64,000 nucleotides of DNA from positions 124,001-188,000 of the forward strand of contig JADIYD010000009.1 in NCBI GenBank assembly GCA_016705475.1, given 5' to 3'. The first letter of the stretch is position 1; the number at the start of each line of letters is the position of its first letter. Below are positions 42,922 through 51,916 of the stretch, piece by piece. Made by a program: the position numbers and the translations under genes. This DNA is from Betaproteobacteria bacterium. Its GTDB lineage: Bacteria; Pseudomonadota; Gammaproteobacteria; Burkholderiales; Rhodocyclaceae. Below the pieces are notes generated by a model that was given only the letters and a program-made list of their open reading frames with translations, was not told the DNA's origin and did not search any database.

Positions 42922-44799
42922 TCAATATTCCTTGGTGTCGCTCCACATCTCGGGACTGAAGCGGATCACCCGGTTCCGTCCGCGCTCTTTGGCCTGATAG
43001 AGCGCCACATCGGCGAACTTGACGGCTTGCCAGAAAGTTTCGCTGTCGGTCGGGAAGTCGGCAATGCCGATCGAGATCGTCTTTTGCAGCGTGATGCCGG
43101 CCACCTGAACCTGGAGATTTTCGACGGCAAGGCGGATTTTTTCGGCCACATTGTCTGCCGCCACACCCTCGCTATCAATCAGGATGATCAGGAATTCCTC
43201 GCCGCCGTAGCGAATGACGAGGTCGGAGGCGCGCACCGACTGGGTGAGCAGCGAGGAGAGCGCCTTGAGAACGGCATCGCCGGCATCGTGGCCATAGGTG
43301 TCGTTGACCATCTTGAAATAGTCGAGGTCGAGCATCAGGATGGCCGCTTGGGTGCGCTTGCGCTGCACGCTGGCTACCAGCGTCTCGACGTATTCTTCAA
43401 GGAAGCGGCGATTGTTCAGGCCGGTCATCGGATCGCGTAGCGTGGCATCGCGCAGGTTTTCCATGAGCCGCTTGGTTTCAAGCACAGGGGCTGCTTCGCG
43501 CAGGTAGACGTTGATGTAGGGAGCGCTGGTCAGCAGTTCTGCTGCTTTTTCAGGGGGCGCCAGCAACTGAACGACGCTGCCGACGGCGCCGGATTGAATG
43601 ATCGGGAAGCAGAGATGGCGCCGCTCGCCGAGTTCGGCCGGCGGTCGGAACGAGTAGCAGATTTCCGGGTTGGTGATGCTGTCGACGAGATGGCCGGTGC
43701 GGCGAACACGGCAGGCTTCGGGGCGAATCAGAATCTGCGGGTCGCACCAGCGACAGGTGTCGGCAATTTCACCATCGACCATGATGGTCTTCATTTGCTT
43801 CTTGTTGCTGCTCACTTCATACAGCGAGAACTCCTTCTGCTTGAATTCTTGCTGCAGGGCAATGGACAGGCGCTGATAGATCTCGATCTTGACTTCATCT
43901 TCCTCGATGGCCTGCTTGAAGTGCGCGGCCCTGGTCAGGCTTTCCACCATGTCGATGGTCGCCGTCAGCTGATTTTCGTCCGGTGCAGGCGTCCGGTCGG
44001 TGAGACGGGCGACATTGCTCCCGATCCGGTTCAGGCCGTCATCGAGAAAAACGAGCAATCGGTTCATGTCGCCGGCGATCTGGCCGATTTCATCGTTGGT
44101 CTTCTTGTCTACCTTGGCCTTGAAATCGCCGCGCAAGGCGCGCTGCACGGCTTCTTCAACCGCATTGGCGGTTTCCGAAATGGGCCGTAGCAGGCGGCGC
44201 AGAAGAAAAACGAGGAGGAGGGCAAAAATGGCGACCACCGCACCAATGCCTGCGACGGTGATCAAGGCCTTTTCCCGCAGCGCTTCGATCGACATGCTCA
44301 TGCTGACGGCACCGAGCACGGCACCTTCGCTGACCTGATGGCACTGCAGGCAGTTCGGGTTGCCGCTGGCGGTGGCGATGTAGGGAATTATGCCGCGGAA
44401 GATGGTCTCGCCCCCCTCTTTGATTACCTCGAAACGGGGCTTTCCTTCTTGGAGAACCTGGCGCTCAAGGTCGTCTGCCGCCGCTTCCTGGCTGAGCCCC
44501 TTGCCAAACTGCTTTTCGACTTCCGGCGAGCGGATGACCCGCGCCGATTTCAGTCCCTGAACCTCGACCAGACGGCGCAAAAAATTCTCGCGCTTGTCGA
44601 TCACGCCATTGATCATCGATTCCGTCAGATGAACCCGGACAATCTCGCCGGCGGTCCGGATATGATCCGTTGCCGATGCAATCGAGAATGTTCTGAATGC
44701 ATACAGACTGATGGCCAGCAGAACCGCCAGCAATCCAGAAAAAATGCTGATGAAAAAGAAAGTGACTTTTGCGTTGAGGTTCACGGCGCTGTTTTCCAC
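42922..44799 (-). CDS. Diguanylate cyclase with periplasmic haem-c sensor motif
   Basis: 625 residues. A helix at about 14-36, a periplasmic domain (about 40-175) with one CxxCH haem-c motif, CLQCH at 150-154, a second helix at about 178-203, HAMP, then a cytoplasmic domain (about 290-440) rich in cysteines (DTCRWCDPQ, EACRVRRTGHLVD, PEICYSF, RRHLCFP), and a C-terminal GGDEF domain with the active motif RYGGEEF. It makes c-di-GMP, probably in response to redox state, O2, NO or CO bound at haem. The cytoplasmic cysteines could bind a metal or sense redox. Gene stands alone. Confidence 0.88.
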   Translation of the reverse strand: MENSAVNLNAKVTFFFISIFSGLLAVLLAISLYAFRTFSIASATDHIRTAGEIVRVHLTESMINGVIDKRENFLRRLVEVQGLKSARVIRSPEVEKQFGKGLSQEAAADDLERQVLQEGKPRFEVIKEGGETIFRGIIPYIATASGNPNCLQCHQVSEGAVLGAVSMSMSIEALREKALITVAGIGAVVAIFALLLVFLLRRLLRPISETANAVEEAVQRALRGDFKAKVDKKTNDEIGQIAGDMNRLLVFLDDGLNRIGSNVARLTDRTPAPDENQLTATIDMVESLTRAAHFKQAIEEDEVKIEIYQRLSIALQQEFKQKEFSLYEVSSNKKQMKTIMVDGEIADTCRWCDPQILIRPEACRVRRTGHLVDSITNPEICYSFRPPAELGERRHLCFPIIQSGAVGSVVQLLAPPEKAAELLTSAPYINVYLREAAPVLETKRLMENLRDATLRDPMTGLNNRRFLEEYVETLVASVQRKRTQAAILMLDLDYFKMVNDTYGHDAGDAVLKALSSLLTQSVRASDLVIRYGGEEFLIILIDSEGVAADNVAEKIRLAVENLQVQVAGITLQKTISIGIADFPTDSETFWQAVKFADVALYQAKERGRNRVIRFSPEMWSDTKEY

Positions 44800-45109
44800 A
44801 AGGGCAAAATTGGCTGAGCGCGATTATGACTTAAGGCCTGTGCTTGGCCATTGTGGCCAATCCGTTTTGATCAGGAGATTGATGCTTGTTTGATCAAGGT
44901 CAACCTGTGGGGCAGGGTGGGGTGTCCAAGGTGTTGAATATAATGAAATAATTATGCGGCGGGTTTCGTTTTTGGCTGTTTTTTCCGGTTGACCGTGGAA
45001 GTCGGGAACGGGAGTGACATAATCAGCTTTGCTGACCAATGCTTCAAGCATCGACTGAGTTTGAGATACTCCCTGTTCCTCTCAAGGCAGGCTTCGTGAG
45101 GGAGGTTTC
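44800..45109. other. 310-bp divergent promoter region with one repeat copy
   Basis: Lies between the diguanylate cyclase (minus) and the PAS kinase (plus). Holds the dispersed repeat at 44969-45000 and AT-rich sequence around 44935-44955 suited to promoters. No open frame I can support. Confidence 0.6.
44969..45000 (+). repeat. Dispersed repeat, intergenic copy upstream of the PAS kinase
   Basis: TTTTTGGCTGTTTTTT followed by CCGGTTGACCGTGGAA. Shares the 3' variant GTGGAAGT with the copy inside the pabB part at 59142-59177. Confidence 0.85.
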
Positions 45110-47218
45110 CTGAAACATTTTCGCCGACCCTGGGTTGTCATTCTGGTGGCTGCCAATTTGCTGGTAGCTATGCTGGTCGCGCTTTATCTGGCTCAGGCTT
45201 ATCGCGTCGCCGAAACTGAAGCGCAAATCCAGACAAAGAACCTGGTTTCCTTGGTGCGCGTCAACTTTGATGCCTTGATTGACGAAATCGACATTGCCCT
45301 GCGCACCCTGGCGGCTGAGCCGGTCACCGGTCCGGAATCCGAAGTGCGGCGCCTGAAATTGATCGATGCCATCGTCAGGGAAGATGCCGAATTCCGAACG
45401 CTGGTCATCACGGATGCTACAGGTAAATTTGCGGGTGGAAAGCTGCCGTCTGATGGCAAGACTTTCACTGTAGATGGCCGCGAGTATTTTGATTATTTGC
45501 GCAAGACGCCAGACGCACGGATGATCATTTCGGGGCCTGTTCAGGGCCGCTCCAATGGCAAATGGTCTCTGGTATTTGCCCGGCGCCTGAATGATTCCAA
45601 CGGGCACTTTGCCGGCATGGTCTTATCGGGTTATGCGGTCGAGAGAATCGCGCAATCTTTCGCAAAACTGAATCTTGAGTCATCCCATGTGATCGGTATC
45701 GTCAAGGAGGATCGCACCATCGTGCTTGTGCATCCCGCCAATCCCGACTTCAAGGTTGGTTCGCAAGGTGTCTCGCCCATTCTTGAGCAGTTGATGGCGA
45801 GCAACGCCCGGCAAGGGTTCATTGAACGCACCGGCAATGGCACGATGGATGGTGTTGATCGCATGGTCGCCCATGAAAGGACGACAAACGGGCAATTTCA
45901 CGTGCATGTCTCAAAACGTCTGGATCTGGTGTTTGCTGCGGTCGACCGCCAGAGAGTCGCTTTTTTGGCCATGGTCTTGGTGCTGATGCTTGCCTCGGCC
46001 TATTTTGCCCGGCGAACCTTGCTGGCCGAACAGCGGATGCAGGTGAGCGAAAAGCGCTTTCAGGTTCTGGTCGAAAACATGCCGGGTATTGTTTACCTGT
46101 GTGACATCGAGGCGCCTTGGCAGATGCATTATTTCAAGGGAGAAGTGGCCGAGCTGACGGGCTATGCCACCGATGATTTCCTCAGTGGACGGGTGAAGTA
46201 TGGTGATCTGGTGGTGGCGGAAGATTTGCCATTGGTTATCGCTGCCGTTCACCACGGCGTCGAAAATCGACAGCAGTTTGTTATCGAATACCGTATTCGC
46301 CGGGTGGACGGCGAAATTCGCTGGGTGTACGAGCAAGGGCAGGGGATCAGCGGGGCGGATGGCCGGGTGCAGAATCTTGAGGGCGTCATCATCGATGTTT
46401 CGGCCCGCAAACTGGCAGACGAAGCGCTGATGGATTACAAGAAGCACCTTGAGGCAAAGGTCGACGAGCGAACGGCCGAGTTGATCACGGCCAAGAATCT
46501 TGCAGAAGCGGCAAATCGGGCCAAGACTATTTTTTTGGCCAACATGAGCCACGAATTGCGTACGCCGATGAACGGCATCATCGGCATGATTGCCCTGGCC
46601 AAGCGCGAGATGGCCAGTGCCAAGGGCTTGGACAAACTGGGCAAGGCAGACCACGCGGCGCATCACCTCTTGCTGGTCATCAACGATATCCTCGATCTGA
46701 CTAAAATCGAAGCAGATCGTCTGGTCATCGAGGCAGTCCCGTTTGACCTGGGGTCAGTGCTGAATCAGTTCATCGATGAGTTTGGTGACATGGCTAAAGC
46801 CAAAGGGCTCACGCTGCGGGTTGATCTGGGCACTGACCTGCCAAACAGAACATTTGTCGGTGATCCCGTTCGCCTTGGACAGATCCTCACCAATCTGATC
46901 GGTAACGCGATCAAATTCAGTGAACACGGTGATATTTTGCTGCGTATCCGGGCCGTAGAGGAGGGTGCGGACTGGATGAGGCTTCGCGTTGAGGTCGTCG
47001 ACCAGGGTATCGGTATTTCCGAGGATGATCAGAAGCGATTGTTTGTGCCATTTGAACAGAGCGACGGATCAATGACCCGAAAATTCGGTGGTACCGGATT
47101 GGGCCTGGCCATCGCGAAGCGGCTCGCCGAGATGATGGACGGAGAAGTGGGCGTCACCAGTGCGCCCGGAGCCGGCAGTACCTTCCGGGTTACCCTCAGG
47201 TTGCGGCTCTCGGCCTGA
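45110..47218 (+). CDS. PAS sensor histidine kinase, probable CTG start
   Basis: From CTG 45110 the product is 702 residues; the first classical start is GTG 45146 (690 residues). CTG is preferred because AGGGAGG lies 4-5 bases upstream and because the added residues KHFRRPWVVIL complete a positively charged N-terminus and the first transmembrane helix. Domains: dCache-type periplasmic sensor (about 40-290) with GREYFDYLRKTPDARMIISGPV, second helix about 297-315, one PAS domain (about 330-445), HisKA with H481 in MSHELRTPMNG, HATPase ending GGTGLGLAIAKRLAEMM. No receiver domain and no adjacent regulator gene, so it is an orphan kinase. Confidence 0.85.
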   Translation: MKHFRRPWVVILVAANLLVAMLVALYLAQAYRVAETEAQIQTKNLVSLVRVNFDALIDEIDIALRTLAAEPVTGPESEVRRLKLIDAIVREDAEFRTLVITDATGKFAGGKLPSDGKTFTVDGREYFDYLRKTPDARMIISGPVQGRSNGKWSLVFARRLNDSNGHFAGMVLSGYAVERIAQSFAKLNLESSHVIGIVKEDRTIVLVHPANPDFKVGSQGVSPILEQLMASNARQGFIERTGNGTMDGVDRMVAHERTTNGQFHVHVSKRLDLVFAAVDRQRVAFLAMVLVLMLASAYFARRTLLAEQRMQVSEKRFQVLVENMPGIVYLCDIEAPWQMHYFKGEVAELTGYATDDFLSGRVKYGDLVVAEDLPLVIAAVHHGVENRQQFVIEYRIRRVDGEIRWVYEQGQGISGADGRVQNLEGVIIDVSARKLADEALMDYKKHLEAKVDERTAELITAKNLAEAANRAKTIFLANMSHELRTPMNGIIGMIALAKREMASAKGLDKLGKADHAAHHLLLVINDILDLTKIEADRLVIEAVPFDLGSVLNQFIDEFGDMAKAKGLTLRVDLGTDLPNRTFVGDPVRLGQILTNLIGNAIKFSEHGDILLRIRAVEEGADWMRLRVEVVDQGIGISEDDQKRLFVPFEQSDGSMTRKFGGTGLGLAIAKRLAEMMDGEVGVTSAPGAGSTFRVTLRLRLSA

Positions 47219-47260
47219 ATTTGCGCAGTGCCCAACGATTTCTTCTGAATAAGATCGCCT

Positions 47261-47297
47261 TGGGTTTCAAGCTGAAAATCCGGTTGACCGTGGCAGT
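47261..47297 (+). repeat. Dispersed repeat, degenerate intergenic copy
   Basis: GGGTTTCAAGCTGAAAAT followed by CCGGTTGACCGTGGCAGTCA. Full core, shortened T-run part. Lies between the convergent kinase and malate synthase genes. Confidence 0.7.
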
Positions 47298-47332
47298 CAG
47301 GGATGCTGCGGGGTTTTCGCCTCCCTGAACGA

Positions 47333-47358
47333 AAAACGCCGGGTTTTCCCGGCGTTTT
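47333..47358. terminator. Bidirectional terminator between PAS kinase and aceB
   Basis: AAAACGCCGGG (47333-47343), loop TTTT, CCCGGCGTTTT (47348-47358): a perfect 11-bp stem between two convergent genes, usable on both strands. Confidence 0.9.
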
Positions 47359-47384
47359 GGTCACTCTCTGCGTCAATCTGGCGC

Positions 47385-48983
47385 TTATTCCATCGCTTCG
47401 TACAGCGGCAGGGTCAGGAACTCCGGGTATTCCGGGGTCAGCGACATCTCGTCGAAAATGACGGCAGCCTTGTCGTAGCTGGCGGTGTCTTCGCCCTGGG
47501 CACTGACGAATGCCTTCACCTTGGTCAGCTCTTCGGCGATCATCGGGCGGACCATTTCAACGGTGACCTTGCGGCCATCATCCAGAATGCCCTTCGGCGA
47601 AACAACCCACTGCCACACCTGCGAGCGGGAGATTTCGGCGGTGGCCGCATCTTCCATGAGGTTGTGGATGGGCACGCAGCCATTGCCGGCCAGCCAGGAG
47701 CCGAGGTAATGGATACCGACGTTGATGTTGTTGCGCAGGCCGGCTTCGGTGATCGGCTGTTCCGGCTGGAAGTCCAGCCACTGGGCCGGGCCGAAGTTGC
47801 CTTCAACCTGCTTTTCCCACTGGTTCGGCTTGTCGCCGAGGACCTTGACGAACTCTTCCATGGCGATCGGCACGAGGCCCGGGTGGGCCACCCAGCCGCC
47901 GTCGAAGCCGTCGTTGGCGTCGCGTGTCTTGTCGTGGCGGATGCCGGCCAGCGCCTTTTCGTTGGCGACCGGGTCGTTCTTGATCGGGATCAGGGCCGAC
48001 ATGCCGCCCATGGCCGGGGCGCCGCGCTTGTGGCAAGCCTGCACCAAGGCGAGGGCGTAGCCGCGCATGAAGGGCACTTCCATGGTGATGGCGCTGCGCT
48101 GGGCCAGGCAGAAGTCCTTGTTCTTTTTGAACTTCTTGATGCACGAGAAGATGTAGTCCCAGCGACCAGCATTGAGGCCGGAAGAGTGGTTGCGCAGCTC
48201 ATACAGGATTTCTTCCATCTCGAAAGTGGCGAGGATGGTTTCGATCAGCACGGTGGCCTTGATGGTGCCTTGCGGCAGGCCGATGTGGTCCTGGGCCATG
48301 ACGAAGGCGTCGTTCCACAGGCGGGCTTCGAGGTGGCTTTCCATCTTCGGCAGGTAGTAGAACGGGCCGGCGCCGCGGGCGATCTGCTCCTTCGCGTTGT
48401 GGAAGAAGACGAGGCCGAAATCGAACAGGCCGCCGGAAACGCGCTGACCATCGACCAGCATGTGCTTTTCGTCAAGGTGCCAGCCGCGCGGACGAATCTG
48501 CAGGGTGGCGATCTGGTCGTTGAGCTTGTATTCCTTGCCGGCTTCGTTCTTGAACGACAGTTCCCGGCGGATAGCCTTGTACAGGTTCATCTGGCCGACG
48601 ATCTGGTTGTCCCAGTTCGGCGAATTGGAATCCTCGAAGTCAGTCATGTAGGAATCAGCGCCGGAGTTGAAGGCGTTGATGATCATCTTGGCTTCGACCG
48701 GGCCGGTGATTTCGGTGCGGCGGCGCTCCAGTGCCTTGGGCAGGGCAGCAATCTTCCAGTCGCCTTCGCGGATATGCTTGGTTTCCGGCAGGAAGTCGGG
48801 CATTTCGCCGGCGTCGATGCGGGCCTGGCGTGCTACGCGGGCCTTCAGCAGTTCCTGGCGACGGGCTTCGAAGGCGCGGTGCAGCTTGGCGACCAGTTCG
48901 AGGGCTTCGAAGGTGAGAACGGATTCGTAACCCGGCTTGATCGGTCCGGTGATTTGCACGCCTTGGGGCAGGTTGAGGGCCAT
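47385..48983 (-). CDS. aceB: Malate synthase A
   Basis: 532 residues, normal for the A isoform. Condenses glyoxylate with acetyl-CoA in the glyoxylate shunt. Segments expected for the family: FMTDFEDSNSPNW-like YMTDFEDSNSPNW, LQIRPRGWHLDEKH, NAGRWDYIFSCIKKF, YALALVQACHKRGAPAMGGMSA and VNVGIHYLGSW-like NVGIHYLGSWLAGNGCVPI. AGGAGTTCCTC precedes the ATG. Divergent from a LysR regulator; the shared gap has an inverted motif also present before aceA, suggesting joint control. Confidence 0.97.
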   Translation of the reverse strand: MALNLPQGVQITGPIKPGYESVLTFEALELVAKLHRAFEARRQELLKARVARQARIDAGEMPDFLPETKHIREGDWKIAALPKALERRRTEITGPVEAKMIINAFNSGADSYMTDFEDSNSPNWDNQIVGQMNLYKAIRRELSFKNEAGKEYKLNDQIATLQIRPRGWHLDEKHMLVDGQRVSGGLFDFGLVFFHNAKEQIARGAGPFYYLPKMESHLEARLWNDAFVMAQDHIGLPQGTIKATVLIETILATFEMEEILYELRNHSSGLNAGRWDYIFSCIKKFKKNKDFCLAQRSAITMEVPFMRGYALALVQACHKRGAPAMGGMSALIPIKNDPVANEKALAGIRHDKTRDANDGFDGGWVAHPGLVPIAMEEFVKVLGDKPNQWEKQVEGNFGPAQWLDFQPEQPITEAGLRNNINVGIHYLGSWLAGNGCVPIHNLMEDAATAEISRSQVWQWVVSPKGILDDGRKVTVEMVRPMIAEELTKVKAFVSAQGEDTASYDKAAVIFDEMSLTPEYPEFLTLPLYEAME

Positions 48984-49035
48984 GAGGAACTCCTGAGTGA
49001 AGGATAAATGGATGTTGCGCTGCAGCGAATTTTAA

Positions 49036-49051
49036 GACTCTTCTATAAGAC
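49036..49051. promoter_or_regulatory. Motif shared with the aceA promoter, in the aceB/lysR gap
   Basis: On the minus strand GTCTTATAGAAGAGTC, an imperfect dyad; GTCTTATA is identical to half of the perfect palindrome upstream of aceA. Positioned 53-68 bases upstream of the aceB start and 46-61 bases upstream of the LysR start. Binding of the LysR protein is an inference. Confidence 0.5.
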
Positions 49052-49096
49052 TTGAAAGACGGATAGAATCAATTCATCTTTTACTTAGAGTATCAA

Positions 49097-49999
49097 ATGG
49101 ACCGCCTGAAACAGATTGAAGCCTTCGTTTCGGCCGCTACTCGGGGCAGTCTCTCCGCGGCGGCACGGGTCGAGGGGGTCACGCCGGCGATTATCGGGAG
49201 GCGGCTCGATGCGCTCGAAGCGCGGCTCGGCGTCAAATTACTGCTGCGCACCACACGCAAGCTGACGATTACGTTTGAGGGCCAAGCCTTCCTTGAGGAC
49301 TGCCAGAAGTCGCTCAACGATCTGGCCAATGCCGAGGCGGCGGTGTCGTTAGGCAGCGTGAAGGCCAGTGGCCAGCTGCGTATTTCGGCGCCATCGGGAT
49401 TCGGGCGACAGCACGTCGCGCCGCTGGTCGGCGATTTCATGCTGGCCAACCCGGAAGTCCGGGTCAATCTGAACCTGAGCGACCGCCTGGTCGATCTGGT
49501 CAATGAAAACATCGACTGCGCCATCCGCATCGGCGAATTGACCGACTCCAGCCTGATCAGCGTCCGCCTCGGCGAAATGCGCCGCATGGTCGTCGCCAGC
49601 CCGGCCTATCTGGTCGCCCACGGCGTGCCGCGCGAGCCGGTCGATCTCGTGACGCACGAGTGCCTTTCGCTCGGCCAGCAGCGCGGCTGGGTGTTCCGTA
49701 ATCCGGAGAGCGAGCAGGTCGACACCATCAAGGTTGGCGGCAGTTTCGAATGCAATGATGGTGCAGTGCTGCACGAATGGGCGCTGGCCGGTCGTGGTCT
49801 GGCCTGGCGCTCGTTGTGGGAGGTCGGCCAGGATCTCAAGGAAGGCCGGCTGACCTCGGTACTCGACGCATGGCAGGCACCGCCCATGGGTATCTACGCC
49901 GTTTTTCCCCAGCGCAAGCATCTTCCGCTGCGGGTGCGCTTGTTCATTGACCTGCTCAAGGAAACCTACAGCCGGCCGAGCTACTGGGAATTGCGCTGA
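49097..49999 (+). CDS. LysR-family regulator, candidate controller of the glyoxylate shunt
   Basis: 300 residues: N-terminal winged helix (MDRLKQIEAFVSAATRGSLSAAARVEG, then IIGRRLDALEARLGVKLLLRTTRKLTIT) and a full effector domain of the CrgA subgroup (ISAPSGFGRQHVAPLVGDF). It diverges from aceB and so most likely controls it; the half-site in the shared gap recurs upstream of aceA. The effector is unknown. The membrane protein gene ybaN follows 7 bp after its stop. Confidence 0.88.
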   Translation: MDRLKQIEAFVSAATRGSLSAAARVEGVTPAIIGRRLDALEARLGVKLLLRTTRKLTITFEGQAFLEDCQKSLNDLANAEAAVSLGSVKASGQLRISAPSGFGRQHVAPLVGDFMLANPEVRVNLNLSDRLVDLVNENIDCAIRIGELTDSSLISVRLGEMRRMVVASPAYLVAHGVPREPVDLVTHECLSLGQQRGWVFRNPESEQVDTIKVGGSFECNDGAVLHEWALAGRGLAWRSLWEVGQDLKEGRLTSVLDAWQAPPMGIYAVFPQRKHLPLRVRLFIDLLKETYSRPSYWELR

Positions 50000-50006
50000 G
50001 ATCGCC

Positions 50007-50360
50007 ATGAAAACACCTGTCTACCGTGGCCTTGGCGTGCTTTGTGTCGTGCTCGGTGTGATTGGCGCTGTCCTGCCCCTGTTACCGACAACACCGTTTC
50101 TTATCCTGGCCGCCTATTTTTTCGCGCGCTCGCATCCGGAGTGGGAAGCCAGGCTGCTGGCACACCCGACTGCCGGCCCGGCCATCCGCGCCTGGCGCGA
50201 CCATGGCGCCATTCCGCGGGTTGCCAAGCGACTGGCAACGGTTCTCATGGCGATCAGTGCCATCGGTGGCTGGTTTGGTCTGCCGGAGCCCTGGTGCTAT
50301 GTGCCGCTGGCGGTCTCAGTCGTCGTGTTGAGCTGGATGTGGACGCGGCCGTCAGTTTGA
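50007..50360 (+). CDS. YbaN-like DUF454 membrane protein
   Basis: 117 residues from ATG 50007. About three hydrophobic segments (LGVLCVVLGVIGAVLPLLPTTPFLILA at the start, VLMAISAIGGWF, YVPLAVSVVVLSW). The LPLLPTTPFLILAAYFFARSHP pattern marks the DUF454/YbaN family of inner-membrane proteins of unknown function. Starts 7 bp after the LysR gene, probably co-transcribed. Confidence 0.85.
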   Translation: MKTPVYRGLGVLCVVLGVIGAVLPLLPTTPFLILAAYFFARSHPEWEARLLAHPTAGPAIRAWRDHGAIPRVAKRLATVLMAISAIGGWFGLPEPWCYVPLAVSVVVLSWMWTRPSV

Positions 50361-50368
50361 ACATCTGA

Positions 50369-50400
50369 ATTTTGGCCATTTTTTCCGGTTGACCGCAGCA
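50369..50400 (+). repeat. Dispersed repeat, intergenic copy downstream of ybaN
   Basis: ATTTTGGCCATTTTTT followed by CCGGTTGACCGCAGCA, between the convergent ybaN and aceA genes. Confidence 0.85.
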
Positions 50401-50439
50401 GGCACGGCTGAACGCCGAAAAGGCGTCGCAGAAACGGAA

Positions 50440-50468
50440 AAGGCCGACACCTTGTGAGTGTCGGCCTT
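50440..50468 (-). terminator. Terminator of aceA
   Basis: AAGGCCGACAC (50440-50450) and GTGTCGGCCTT (50458-50468) form an 11-bp stem; read on the minus strand it is followed by TTTTCC. A second small hairpin ACGCC/GGCGT lies at 50412-50426. Confidence 0.85.
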
Positions 50469-50511
50469 CGTTTGCCACCCGGTCGGGTGGCAATTCAAAG
50501 CGGTGCGCTTC

Positions 50512-51810
50512 TTAGTGGAACTGTTCTTCTTCGGTCGAGCCGGTCAGCGCGGTAACGCTGGACTTGCCACCCTGGATCACGGTGGTGATGTCGTCGAAGT
50601 AACCGGTACCGACTTCCTGCTGGTGCGAGACGAAGGTGTAGCCACGGTCACGAGCTGCGAATTCCGGCTCCTGAACCTTCTCGACGTAGGCCGACATGCC
50701 GCGGGCAACGTAGTCCTGGGCCAGGTCGAACATGTGGTACCACATGTTGTGAATGCCAGCCAGGGTGATGAACTGGTACTTGTAGCCCATGGCGCCGAGT
50801 TCCTTCTGGAATTTGGCAATGGTGGCGTCGTCCAGGTTCTTCTTCCAGTTGAAGGAAGGCGAGCAGTTGTAGGCCAGCATCTTGCCCGGGTGAACCTTAT
50901 GCACAGCTTCAGCGAACTTGCGAGCAAATTCCAGATCCGGCGTGCCGGTTTCGCACCACACCAGGTCGGCGTACTCAGCGTAAGCGATAGCGCGGGAGAT
51001 AGCCTGGTCCAAACCCTTCTTGGTCTTGTAGAAGCCTTCAGCAGTACGCTCGCCGGTCAGGAACGGCTTGTCGTTCTCGTCGTAGTCGGAGGTCAGCAGG
51101 TCAGCAGCTTCAGCATCGGTACGGGCGATAACCAGGGTCGGCACGCCATAGACGTCGGCAGCCATACGGGCAGCGATCAGCTTCTGGCAGGCTTCGGCGG
51201 TCGGAACCAGAACCTTGCCACCCATGTGGCCGCACTTCTTGACGGAAGCCAGCTGGTCTTCCCAATGCACGCCAGCAGCGCCGGAACGGATCATGGCCTT
51301 CATCAGTTCGTAGGCGTTCAGCACGCCGCCGAAACCGGCTTCAGCATCGGCAACGATAGGCAAATGGTAGTCAACGTGGCCAGCATCGCCCTTGTTGATG
51401 TTCTTGGACCACTGGATTTCGTCAGCACGGTTGAAAGCGTTGTTGATGCGCTCGACAACCTTCGGCACGGAGTCAACCGGGTACAGGGACTGGTCCGGGT
51501 ACATGGCGGCGTATTCGTTGTTGTCAGCAGCAACTTGCCAGCCGGACAGGTAGATGGCCTTGATGCCAGCCTTGGCTTGCTGAACGGCTTGACCGCCGGT
51601 CAGGGCGCCCAGGCAGTTAACGTAGGGGGTGTTGTTGACCAGATCCCACAGCTTTTCGGCACCGCGACGGGCCAGGGTGTGCTCGACCTGGAAAGAACCG
51701 CGCAGGCGGACGACGTCAGCAGCGGAGTAGCCGCGCTTGATGCCCTTCCAGCGGGGGTTTTCAGCCCAGTCTTTTTCGAGGGCGGCGATTTGCTGTTCGC
51801 GAGTGCTCAT
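50512..51810 (-). CDS. aceA: Isocitrate lyase
   Basis: 432 residues, the usual bacterial length. Cleaves isocitrate to glyoxylate and succinate. The active-site loop SVKKCGHMGGKVLVPT (catalytic Cys), the metal/substrate segments YLSGWQVAADNN, PIVADAEAGFGG and WCETGTPDLEFARKFAEAV are present. Preceded by a good promoter and a palindrome (see 51886 and 51917). Competes for substrate with the two IDHs at 19.8-23.5 kb; AceK tips the balance on the dimeric one. Confidence 0.98.
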   Translation of the reverse strand: MSTREQQIAALEKDWAENPRWKGIKRGYSAADVVRLRGSFQVEHTLARRGAEKLWDLVNNTPYVNCLGALTGGQAVQQAKAGIKAIYLSGWQVAADNNEYAAMYPDQSLYPVDSVPKVVERINNAFNRADEIQWSKNINKGDAGHVDYHLPIVADAEAGFGGVLNAYELMKAMIRSGAAGVHWEDQLASVKKCGHMGGKVLVPTAEACQKLIAARMAADVYGVPTLVIARTDAEAADLLTSDYDENDKPFLTGERTAEGFYKTKKGLDQAISRAIAYAEYADLVWCETGTPDLEFARKFAEAVHKVHPGKMLAYNCSPSFNWKKNLDDATIAKFQKELGAMGYKYQFITLAGIHNMWYHMFDLAQDYVARGMSAYVEKVQEPEFAARDRGYTFVSHQQEVGTGYFDDITTVIQGGKSSVTALTGSTEEEQFH

Positions 51811-51885
51811 GTGAATTCCTCAGGTAAATTGATTAGGGGGTTTCGGCAAAGACCGAGTCGCTATGTTGCAGTGGCGATGGAAGAA

Positions 51886-51914
51886 AGTATAGTGATTTTT
51901 TTGCGGGGCAGCAA
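51886..51914 (-). promoter_or_regulatory. Sigma-70 promoter of aceA
   Basis: On the minus strand TTGCTG (51914-51909), 17-base spacer, TATACT (51891-51886), about 75 bases upstream of the aceA start. Good -10 and ideal spacing. Confidence 0.65.
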
Positions 51915-51916
51915 CA

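Noticed and set aside
45933..45975. Possible repeat copy in the PAS kinase (GCTGCGGTCGACCGCC with a downstream run of T)
   Set aside because: Core matches but spacing between core and the T-run part is wrong and the 5' part is absent.
47664..49007. Open frame of 447 codons on the plus strand opposite aceB
   Set aside because: Antisense shadow of malate synthase.
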